Below, piece after piece: positions 44,375-51,124 of a stretch of 51,124 nt of DNA; within the stretch, counting starts at the first letter, position 1; each line of letters starts with the position of its first letter. The notes beneath the pieces were generated by a model. It ran no database searches, was not told the DNA's origin, and saw only the letters and a list, made by a program, of their open reading frames with translations. The position numbers and the translations under genes are program-made. Source of the DNA: Nitrosomonas sp. Nm166 (GTDB lineage Bacteria > Pseudomonadota > Gammaproteobacteria > Burkholderiales > Nitrosomonadaceae); the NCBI RefSeq assembly GCF_900112825.1, contig NZ_FONE01000021.1, positions 1 to 51,124 of the forward strand, written 5' to 3'.

Positions 44375-46523
44375 CAAAATCAGCAAAAATAGCAAACCTT
44401 TTTCTCGCCTATGGCCTGGCAAGCCCTATCCGCTGGGCGCTACCTGGGACGGATCGGGCGTCAATTTCGCACTTTTCTCTGAACATGCAGAAAAAGTAGA
44501 GTTATGCTTGTTTGATCAAAAAAAGCAACTTGAGATTCAACGTATCGAATTACAGGAGCAAACCGATCAGGTGTGGCATATCTATCTTCCGGAGGCTCGT
44601 CCAGGTTTACTGTATGGCTATCGAGTGTACGGTCCTTATAAGCCTGAAGAAGGCCATCGTTTTAATCCTAACAAGTTATTGCTGGATCCTTATGCCAAGG
44701 ACATCCAGGGAGCGCTACGCTGGAGTGATGTACATTTTGGCTACAAAATTAATGACAATCGCGAAGACCTCTCCTTTGACAGCACGGATAATTCACGTGA
44801 TGTGCCTAAGGGTCGGATAGTTGATCCAGCTTTCACTTGGGGTGATGATCAGCCGCCGAATGTACCCTGGCAAGAAACCATCATCTATGAGCTGCATGTT
44901 AAGGGTTTTACGCAGATGCATCCTGAGATAGAACAAGAGCTGCGCGGAACATACGCCGCATTGGCTACTGAACCGGTGATCGAGTATTTCCGCAATCTGG
45001 GTATCACGACAGTAGAGTTGATGCCGATCCATGCTTTCATTGATGATCGCCATCTGGTAGAGAGAGGTTTGCGCAACTATTGGGGCTATAACTCCATTGG
45101 TTTTTTTGCGCCGGATAGTCGTTACTCTTCAACAGGTCTGATCAACGAATTCAAGACTATGATCAAGGCATTACACGCTGCCAATATCGAGGTCATCCTG
45201 GATGTTGTTTACAACCATACAGCCGAGGGTAATCAATTGGGGCCAACGCTGTCATTTCGAGGAATCGACAATGCAGCTTATTATCGCTTGATGCCAGATA
45301 ATAAGCGTTATTACATGGATTATACGGGGTGTGGCAACTCACTTAACATGGTTCATCCGCGAGTCCTGCAACTGATCATGGACAGTCTACGTTACTGGGT
45401 ATTAGAAATGCACGTGGATGGTTTTCGCTTTGACCTGGCGTCTGCACTGGCCCGGGGCTTACATGAAGTGAACCGCCTCAGTACTTTCCTGGACATTATT
45501 CATCAGGATCCGATTCTCTCCCAGGTCAAACTTATCGCCGAACCTTGGGACCTAGGTGAAGGTGGATACCAGGTGGGTAACTTTCCTGTTGGCTGGACCG
45601 AATGGAACGGTAAATATCGTGATGCTGTGCGAGATTACTGGAGAGGCGAGGGAGGGGTTATCGACAATATTGGCTACCGCTTAACAGGCTCTAGCGACCT
45701 CTACGAACACAGCGGTCGTCGCCCCTATGCCAGTATTAATTTTATTACAGCTCATGATGGATTTACTTTGCATGATTTGGTCAGCTACAACCAGAAGCAT
45801 AATGAAGCCAACCTGGAGGATAATCGTGATGGTGAATCTAATAACCGTAGCTGGAACTGTGGTGCGGAAGGTGAAACCGATGATCCGAATATTCTTGACT
45901 TACGTATGCGGCAAAAGCGTAACTTGCTTTCAACTCTGCTTCTTTCACAGGGTGTACCGATGTTGTTGGCTGGTGACGAAATGGGGCGTAGCCAGCAAGG
46001 CAATAATAATGCTTATTGCCAAGACAATGAAATCAGCTGGGTCAACTGGAACTTGATAGAAGAAAATCAGGAATTAATTCAGTTTGTCCAGAACCTCATA
46101 CAATTCACCAAAGCGCATCCAGCTTTTCATCGACGCAATTTTTTTCAAGGGCAGGTCATTAAGGGAACAAAGGATATCACTTGGCTCAATTGCAATGGTC
46201 AAGAGATGGATGATGAGGAATGGACGAATAGCTATGCTCGTTCCCTGGGCCTCTATCTAGCAGGCTCAGCCATTATGATGCGTGACAAATATGGAAATCT
46301 GATTGAGGATGATGATTTTCTTCTACTGCTCAATGCGTATCATGAAGAAATTGCATTTTCCATACCAGGTGTTGCTGGAGAGCAAGAATGGCAAGTCGTT
46401 CTCGATACCGTCAGCTCCACATTTCCAATAGTAGCGGAAAAGAATTACCATAATGGCGATAGCTATATCATGCATGGGCGCTCTCTTGTTTTGTTAATGC
46501 ATGTCAGAAAAAAAAACAAATAA
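44367..46523 (+). CDS. glgX: Glycogen debranching enzyme GlgX (isoamylase family, GH13)
   Basis: Cuts alpha-1,6 branches of limit glycogen. I chose the ATG at 44367 (MNDKISKNS) because GGTGGAGGA lies 4-14 bases upstream; an upstream frame start at 44316 lies inside glgC. The 718 residues contain CBM48 (about 15-120, [20 protein letters not shown]), and GH13 motifs [13 protein letters not shown], the nucleophile Asp in [11 protein letters not shown], acid Glu in [20 protein letters not shown], and [20 protein letters not shown]. It overlaps glgC by 8 bases. It has the low-to-mid GC of the host (28 of 60 bases in 45001-45060). Confidence 0.94.
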   Translation: MNDKISKNSKPFSRLWPGKPYPLGATWDGSGVNFALFSEHAEKVELCLFDQKKQLEIQRIELQEQTDQVWHIYLPEARPGLLYGYRVYGPYKPEEGHRFNPNKLLLDPYAKDIQGALRWSDVHFGYKINDNREDLSFDSTDNSRDVPKGRIVDPAFTWGDDQPPNVPWQETIIYELHVKGFTQMHPEIEQELRGTYAALATEPVIEYFRNLGITTVELMPIHAFIDDRHLVERGLRNYWGYNSIGFFAPDSRYSSTGLINEFKTMIKALHAANIEVILDVVYNHTAEGNQLGPTLSFRGIDNAAYYRLMPDNKRYYMDYTGCGNSLNMVHPRVLQLIMDSLRYWVLEMHVDGFRFDLASALARGLHEVNRLSTFLDIIHQDPILSQVKLIAEPWDLGEGGYQVGNFPVGWTEWNGKYRDAVRDYWRGEGGVIDNIGYRLTGSSDLYEHSGRRPYASINFITAHDGFTLHDLVSYNQKHNEANLEDNRDGESNNRSWNCGAEGETDDPNILDLRMRQKRNLLSTLLLSQGVPMLLAGDEMGRSQQGNNNAYCQDNEISWVNWNLIEENQELIQFVQNLIQFTKAHPAFHRRNFFQGQVIKGTKDITWLNCNGQEMDDEEWTNSYARSLGLYLAGSAIMMRDKYGNLIEDDDFLLLLNAYHEEIAFSIPGVAGEQEWQVVLDTVSSTFPIVAEKNYHNGDSYIMHGRSLVLLMHVRKKNK

Positions 46524-46683
46524 AATATTACTAACATACAGCCTGGTAAGCTTTTAGAAGATAGCCACAGCCAGACGAATATGCCGGGCGTGAGCTTCGG
46601 CCAAAATGCAATAACGCAACACTTTACGACTACACCAGCGTGCTTGGTTACCGAAATGGTCAGTCAAGCTTCGGGAGGACACT

Positions 46684-48600
46684 ATGAGCAGCTCTACATT
46701 AACCGGGATGCGGAAGAAGGAGGAGTTTGATTGCTCCAGTCAGCCAGTCGGAACGGCGCATCTTGGGGCGAGGGTCAGTCAGGAGGGAGTGTGGTTTCGC
46801 TGCTGGGCACCCAAGCCGGCTACAGTCGAGGTAATCCTCGAGGGAAATAAGCAAGGACATCCTCTCACGAGAGGGGCTAATGGCTACTGGTCGGGGCTGA
46901 TCCGGAATGCTTCGGCAGGTATGACCTACCGCTATCGGCTGGATGGAGAGCAGTGCTATCCGGATCCCTGTTCTCGATTTCAACCCCAAGGTCCCCACGG
47001 ACCCTCGCTGATCGTGGATCCCGGTACCTATGCATGGAGAGATCATGGATGGCCGGGAGTCAGGATGCACGGACAGGTGATCTATGAGATGCACGTGGGA
47101 ACCTTCACCCCGGGCGGCACGTTTGACTCGGCCATCACCCAACTCGACGCCCTGCAGGATCTCGGGATCACAGTCATTGAAATCATGCCGGTGGCAGAGT
47201 TTCCCGGTCGATGGAATTGGGGGTATGACGGGGTCGGGCTCTACGCGCCTTCTCACGTCTACGGTGATCCCCAGGCTTTGAAACGGTTCGTGGACGAGGC
47301 CCACCAGCGAGAGTTGGGGGTCATTCTCGACGTCGTGTACAACCATATGGGGCCGGATGGTAATTATCTGCCGGCATTCAGCGATGAATATTTCACCGAC
47401 CGGTATGACAACGAATGGGGTCAGGCGATCAACTTCGATGGACCGGGATCGCGGGAGGTGCGGACGTTTTTTATTGGGAACGCCTGTTATTGGATCGAGG
47501 AGTATCACCTGGACGGGTTGCGTCTGGATGCGGTCCATGCTTTTCACGATGCCAGTCCCATCCATGTTATCGCCGAGTTGTCCATGGCGGCCAGGAAGGC
47601 GGCAGGAACACGGTCGATCATCCTGGTGGCAGAATGCGAAGCCCAGTGGGTGCAAATCATTCAACCGATCGCGCAGGGCGGGTGGGGACTCGATGCCGTG
47701 TGGAGCGAAGATTTTCATCACGCGACCCGCGTGACTGCCACCGGTCGTAGCGAAGGCTATTTCACTGATTACCGCGGGACGCCGCAAGAATTGATCTCCT
47801 GTGTGAAGCGTGGGTTTCTCTACCAGGGTCAGCGGTACCAGTGGCAGGAAAAACCGCGAGGCACCGTGGTGTCGCATGAGCCGGCCGAGGGGTTTGTATT
47901 TTTTCTGCAAAACCATGATCAGGTTGCTAATCAGTTGCAGGCGGACCGACTGCATACCAAGACCAGCCCGGGGATTTGTCGTGCCTTGACCACGCTGCTG
48001 CTTCTGGCTCCCCAAACCCCCATGCTCTTCATGGGTCAGGAGTTCGGGGCTTCTTCCCCCTTTCACTACTTCGTCGATTTTCCTCCCGGTAAATTAGCCG
48101 CAGATATTCATCAGGGGCGCAAGCAGTTTCTTGCACAATTTCCCAGTTACGGCTCGCCGGCCGCACAGGCGAACATCATCGATCCATCTGACCCTTCGGT
48201 CTATGAATGTTCGCAACTGGACCTGTCCGAGCGGGAACGCCATGCCGAATGGTATGCCTTGCACCGCGACCTCCTTCGCCTCCGGCGTGAGGATCCGGTA
48301 ATTGCGCAACAGGCGCGCGAGGCAGTCGATGGGGCTGTGCTGGGCACTCAGGCGTTTCTTTTACGATACATGGGATGTGACGGGGACGACCGCCTGTTGC
48401 TCGTTAATCTGGGGGCTGATCTGCCTTATCAACCTGCGCCTGAGCCCCTGCTGGCTCCGCCGGTTGGGCGCTCCTGGTCGTTCGTCTGGTCGAGCGATGC
48501 CCCCTGTTATGGAGGGCCGGGCGTCATCGAGCCATTGACCGAGCAGGGCTGGAGACTGCCAGCAGGATCTGCGATTCTGTATGCCGCCGCACCGGGTTAA
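46684..48600 (+). CDS. treZ: Malto-oligosyltrehalose trehalohydrolase
   Basis: Releases trehalose from maltooligosyl-trehalose, the product of TreY. The 638 residues show an N-terminal E-set domain (about 25-115, EGVWFRCWAPKPATVEVIL), then GH13 motifs: [39 protein letters not shown], nucleophile Asp in GLRLDAVHAFHDAS, acid Glu in LVAECEAQW, and FLQNHDQVANQLQADRL. A GGGAGG ribosome-binding site precedes the ATG. GC is clearly higher than in glgC/glgX (34 of 60 bases in 47041-47100), suggesting a separate origin. No treY is in the window. A 455-codon minus-strand frame inside it is a shadow. Confidence 0.93.
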   Translation: MSSSTLTGMRKKEEFDCSSQPVGTAHLGARVSQEGVWFRCWAPKPATVEVILEGNKQGHPLTRGANGYWSGLIRNASAGMTYRYRLDGEQCYPDPCSRFQPQGPHGPSLIVDPGTYAWRDHGWPGVRMHGQVIYEMHVGTFTPGGTFDSAITQLDALQDLGITVIEIMPVAEFPGRWNWGYDGVGLYAPSHVYGDPQALKRFVDEAHQRELGVILDVVYNHMGPDGNYLPAFSDEYFTDRYDNEWGQAINFDGPGSREVRTFFIGNACYWIEEYHLDGLRLDAVHAFHDASPIHVIAELSMAARKAAGTRSIILVAECEAQWVQIIQPIAQGGWGLDAVWSEDFHHATRVTATGRSEGYFTDYRGTPQELISCVKRGFLYQGQRYQWQEKPRGTVVSHEPAEGFVFFLQNHDQVANQLQADRLHTKTSPGICRALTTLLLLAPQTPMLFMGQEFGASSPFHYFVDFPPGKLAADIHQGRKQFLAQFPSYGSPAAQANIIDPSDPSVYECSQLDLSERERHAEWYALHRDLLRLRREDPVIAQQAREAVDGAVLGTQAFLLRYMGCDGDDRLLLVNLGADLPYQPAPEPLLAPPVGRSWSFVWSSDAPCYGGPGVIEPLTEQGWRLPAGSAILYAAAPG

Positions 48601-48642
48601 GCCAGGATCGATTCGAGGATTGAGAAGAGGAGTTAAATAACG

Positions 48643-50682
48643 ATGGCGATGGATAAGCCAGTACCTAACGATGCCATAATATTAACCATTTCGCGTGATC
48701 AGCTACCCGACACCGGTGCCTTTCTTTCCAAGGAATGGCTGGTGACGAACGGACTCGGTGGCTATGCTTCCTCGACGCTGCTAGGGGCTTCGACGCGACG
48801 GTATCACGGATTGTTCGTGCCGGATCTGCCGGCGCCCTGGGGGCGGACGGTTCTAATGCCCCGGCTTGACGAAGAGGTCGTCGCCGACGGAGAGTCCCTG
48901 CTCATCAGTGGCGTGGAATACGAAGATGGACGGTTGGTGAGTGACCTTCCGGGGCTGTTCATAGAGTTTAGCCGCGAGTGGCAAACGCCAGTCTGGCGTA
49001 TGGCGATCAGGGGGCGACGCCTGGAAAAGCGCGTCATCATGCCCAGCGGCCACAACTCGGTATATGTGGAGTATCGGCTACTTGAAGGCGAACCGCTGCA
49101 GCTTCGGCTCCGGCCATTCCTGACTTTTCGCATGCTCGACGCGCACATCAGTGAAGGCGAGCAACCAGTCTTCCCGCCGACTGTCCGCGACGGGCGCTTT
49201 GAACTCTGGTTCTGCGAAGATGCCCCGCCATTACGAATGTGCATCAGATCGCCAAATGGGCACTTTATGGCAGACGCAGTTACCAGTCACGGCGTCTGTT
49301 ATCGCGTTGATCGAGATCGGGGATCCGAATGCATTGAGAACCTGTCGAGTCCCGGCTATTTCACTGTTGAGCTGACGCAGGATCGGCCGGTGTCCTTCGT
49401 GGCCAGCACCGAATCCTGGGACCAGCTCGAATATGAAGCGCAAGCCATCGTCGAGGCAGAAGCTCAGCGGCTGAGCCTGCTGGCGCATATCAATGAATCG
49501 GAGGAGGACGGTATGGAACGGTGGCTGACGTTGGCAGCTGATCAATTCATCGTCGTTCCCGCATCCCGTATCGAGACGCATGCGCCCTACGCATCCGGTG
49601 ATGAGCCTCACACGATCATCGCCGGATATCATTGGTTTACCGACTGGGGGCGCGACACCATGATCAGCCTTGAAGGATTGGCCCTCTGCACCGGCCGTTA
49701 TCAAGAGGCTCGGTCCATTCTGCGGACCTTCGGTCGGTACGTACGGGACGGCTTGCTCCCAAATCTTTTTCCGGAAGGGCAACGACAAGCCCTCTACCAC
49801 ACGGTGGACGCCACGCTGTGGTATTTCCATGCCCTGGACCGCTACTACAAGGCGACTGGCGACCGCGAGACACTGCTGGCGCTGCACCCGGTGTTGATCT
49901 CAGTGATCGATCATCATGTGAAAGGGACGCATTTTGGTATCAAGGTCGATCAGCATGATGGCCTCTTGCACGCTGGCGCGGATGGTTATCAACTCACCTG
50001 GATGGACGCTAAGGTGGGCGACTGGGTGGTGACACCACGCCGCGGCAAGCCGGTCGAAATCCAGGCACTCTGGTACAACGCCCTGTGCTGCATGGCCGAT
50101 TGGGGACCCGTGGTTGGTGAGTCCTCCGAGCGCTGGACGGCTATGGCCAGCCATGCGGCGCAGTCGTTCAATCGCCGCTTCTGGGATCCCAAGTTGGGAT
50201 ACCTGCTGGACGTCGTCGATGGAGAGCTGGGCGATGATAACAATCTGCGTCCGAATCAGATCCTGGCAATTTCGCTCCCCCATCCAATTTTAGAAAATAC
50301 GAAATGGCGCCCTGTGATCGACGTGGTGGCAGACCGATTGTTGACCCCCCTGGGGTTGAGGACCTTGGACCCGGCTCATCGGGATTACAAACGGACGTAT
50401 TTCGGTGATCTTCGAGCAAGAGACGCAGCCTACCATCAGGGCACGGTCTGGGCTTGGTTGATCGGTCCTTTCATTGACGCCTGGCTCAAAGTTCATGAGG
50501 ATCTTCCCATGGGGCGCCGCATGCTGGAGGGGTTTCGAGCGCATCTCCTCGATGGAGGTATTGGTACCATCAGCGAGATTTTCGATGCGGAACCCCCTTA
50601 CTATTCTCGCGGCTGCATCGCACAGGCTTGGAGTGTAGCGGAGGTGTTGCGAGTCTGGCAGAAGACTAAGGAGAGCGGCTGA
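48643..50682 (+). CDS. Amylo-alpha-1,6-glucosidase (GDE family) debranching enzyme
   Basis: A prokaryotic glycogen-debranching glucosidase of the GDE_C type, 679 residues. The N-terminal beta domain (about 15-235) has WLVTNGLGGYASSTLLGAST with RRYHGLFVP. The C-terminal (alpha/alpha)6 barrel (about 300-670) has TIIAGYHWFTDWGRDTMISL, GLLPNLFPEG, YHTVDATLWYFHALDRYYKA, LTWMDAKVGDWVVTPRRGKP and FIDAWLKVHE...GTISEIFDAEPPY. The conserved Asp and Glu of these motifs are present. AAGAGGAGTTAAATA precedes the ATG, 42 bases after treZ. GC is the highest in the window (40 of 60 bases in 48841-48900). With GlgX it is a second debranching enzyme. Confidence 0.92.
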   Translation: MAMDKPVPNDAIILTISRDQLPDTGAFLSKEWLVTNGLGGYASSTLLGASTRRYHGLFVPDLPAPWGRTVLMPRLDEEVVADGESLLISGVEYEDGRLVSDLPGLFIEFSREWQTPVWRMAIRGRRLEKRVIMPSGHNSVYVEYRLLEGEPLQLRLRPFLTFRMLDAHISEGEQPVFPPTVRDGRFELWFCEDAPPLRMCIRSPNGHFMADAVTSHGVCYRVDRDRGSECIENLSSPGYFTVELTQDRPVSFVASTESWDQLEYEAQAIVEAEAQRLSLLAHINESEEDGMERWLTLAADQFIVVPASRIETHAPYASGDEPHTIIAGYHWFTDWGRDTMISLEGLALCTGRYQEARSILRTFGRYVRDGLLPNLFPEGQRQALYHTVDATLWYFHALDRYYKATGDRETLLALHPVLISVIDHHVKGTHFGIKVDQHDGLLHAGADGYQLTWMDAKVGDWVVTPRRGKPVEIQALWYNALCCMADWGPVVGESSERWTAMASHAAQSFNRRFWDPKLGYLLDVVDGELGDDNNLRPNQILAISLPHPILENTKWRPVIDVVADRLLTPLGLRTLDPAHRDYKRTYFGDLRARDAAYHQGTVWAWLIGPFIDAWLKVHEDLPMGRRMLEGFRAHLLDGGIGTISEIFDAEPPYYSRGCIAQAWSVAEVLRVWQKTKESG

Positions 50683-50683
50683 C

Positions 50684-50880
50684 GCATATTGTCGTAAATG
50701 CCGCGTTTCGGTATGCCGCCAAAAGCTATGAATGCACGAGTATGTGCATCAAACAGCATCTCATGGCTTTGTGATGGATCCCGATAGCATGAAGGCACGA
50801 CTGGCGCAGAGTTTGGTGTGTGCTGCCAGAATCTTGCCATGAATACCGCCGATTATCAGCCACTCTTCACTCCATGTCAC
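50684..50880 (-). pseudogene. IS21-family IstA transposase remnant
   Basis: The minus strand gives VTWSEEWLIIGGIHGKILAA with HTKLCASRAFMLSG, then after a frameshift HEMLFDAHTRAFIAFGGIPK and RGIYDNM. This is a central piece of IstA. It ends right at the stop of the preceding glucosidase gene, so a deletion joined the two. A frameshift near 50765-50785 and the loss of both ends make it dead. Confidence 0.75.
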
Positions 50881-50884
50881 CAAC

Positions 50885-50927
50885 AATGTAAAACTGACCC
50901 ACTAATAATAATTTAAAATTGACCCAC
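50885..50927 (-). repeat. Two 18-base direct repeats, IS21-type end sites
   Basis: AATGTAAAACTGACCCAC (50885-50902) and AATTTAAAATTGACCCAC (50910-50927) differ at three positions and are spaced at 25 bases. IS21 elements have several such repeats at their ends as transposase sites. Their position next to the IstA remnant supports that reading. 50928-50989 has a short GCGGCAA/TTGCCGC hairpin and no gene. Confidence 0.65.
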
Positions 50928-50997
50928 CTGCGGCAAAATTGCCGCTGATGTTTTTTTGGACAAGGCGGTGTAATTTAAATGCTGACTCATTCCAATT

Positions 50998-51124
50998 CTA
51001 TTTCATAATTGAATTTATGATCCAGAGCCATGCAACGATGGATTGGACACATTCACGATCCTTTTCCATGTCATACAGTGCCGCTTCCAGGTGATTTTCA
51101 AGTGCGTCCAGGCTGTCGAATACA
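50998..51124 (-). CDS. IS630-type transposase, C-terminal end (partial)
   Basis: Forty-one residues read leftward from the window edge: [20 protein letters not shown], then KDRECVQSIVAWLWIINSIM and K, ending at TAG (50998-51000). They align with the transposase end at 1-165 (DSLDALE.HLE.AL, WIIN) but differ enough to be another IS of the same family. The element end lies at about 50990, where TTCCAATTCTATTT matches the end sequence of the first element. Confidence 0.7.
   Translation of the reverse strand, partial: VFDSLDALENHLEAALYDMEKDRECVQSIVAWLWIINSIMK

Noticed and set aside
46699..48066. 455-codon minus-strand frame opposite treZ
   Set aside because: It is antisense to clear GH13 motifs of treZ, has no recognised domain, and arises from the high GC and codon bias of that gene.

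Overview
The window looks like a chromosomal segment of a betaproteobacterium, most likely a Nitrosomonadaceae ammonia oxidiser. This is inferred from gene content, not from a marker gene: tandem small c-type cytochromes, NnrS, an RnfB-type ferredoxin, both bacterial N-end-rule transferases, and many decayed insertion sequences. Base composition is near 45-50 % GC except for the last two genes (treZ and a glycogen-debranching glucosidase), which are clearly richer.

Layout. 1-7725: a type I restriction-modification locus read leftwards (hsdM, hsdS, an AlbA_2-type accessory gene, hsdR) that is visibly decaying. hsdR is cut off after its last helicase motif by the end of an IS630-type element. 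The accessory gene carries an internal stop and frameshifts. hsdM carries an in-frame 139-codon insertion that encodes a DUF559 endonuclease-like domain bounded by inverted palindromic repeats; this is the most striking object in the window. 8019-12279: a membrane protein of unknown role, a small heat-shock protein with a sigma32-like promoter, the ABC-F ATPase Uup, and two secreted monoheme cytochromes c. 12288-16579: a compact leftward operon aat-bpt-pyrD-rsxB-nth-DUF1841. 16692-18744: an outer-membrane beta-barrel protein and suhB. 18811-20890: a graveyard of three decayed IS5-superfamily copies around one small secreted protein. 21044-25893: the conserved leftward cluster rnm/yciV-yciO-M50 protease-trpS-scpA-scpB.

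26022-30259: NnrS, a small KOW-like protein, a VapBC-type toxin-antitoxin pair, a histidine phosphatase preceded by a pentanucleotide repeat, and a YugP-type membrane metallopeptidase. 30409-40348: an eleven-gene rightward operon for a type II secretion-like or pilus-like machine. It has gspG, gspF and gspE, then four small genes arranged like pilM-pilN-pilO-pilP, then a secretin with a TPR-like N-terminus and a cohesin-like C-terminal domain, then three more pilin-like genes, the last with a long Ser/Pro tail. A convergent RTX metalloprotease of the serralysin type follows. 43109-50682: glgC, glgX, treZ and a GDE-type amylo-alpha-1,6-glucosidase, a glycogen/trehalose block whose second half appears imported. 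50684-51124: an IS21 istA remnant and the end of a second IS630-like transposase.

Functional links: glgC supplies ADP-glucose, GlgX and GDE debranch glycogen, and TreZ releases trehalose from maltooligosyl-trehalose, but treY is not in the window. ScpA and ScpB partner SMC (not here). Aat and Bpt mark proteins for ClpS/ClpAP (not here). No tRNA, rRNA or CRISPR array was recognised.
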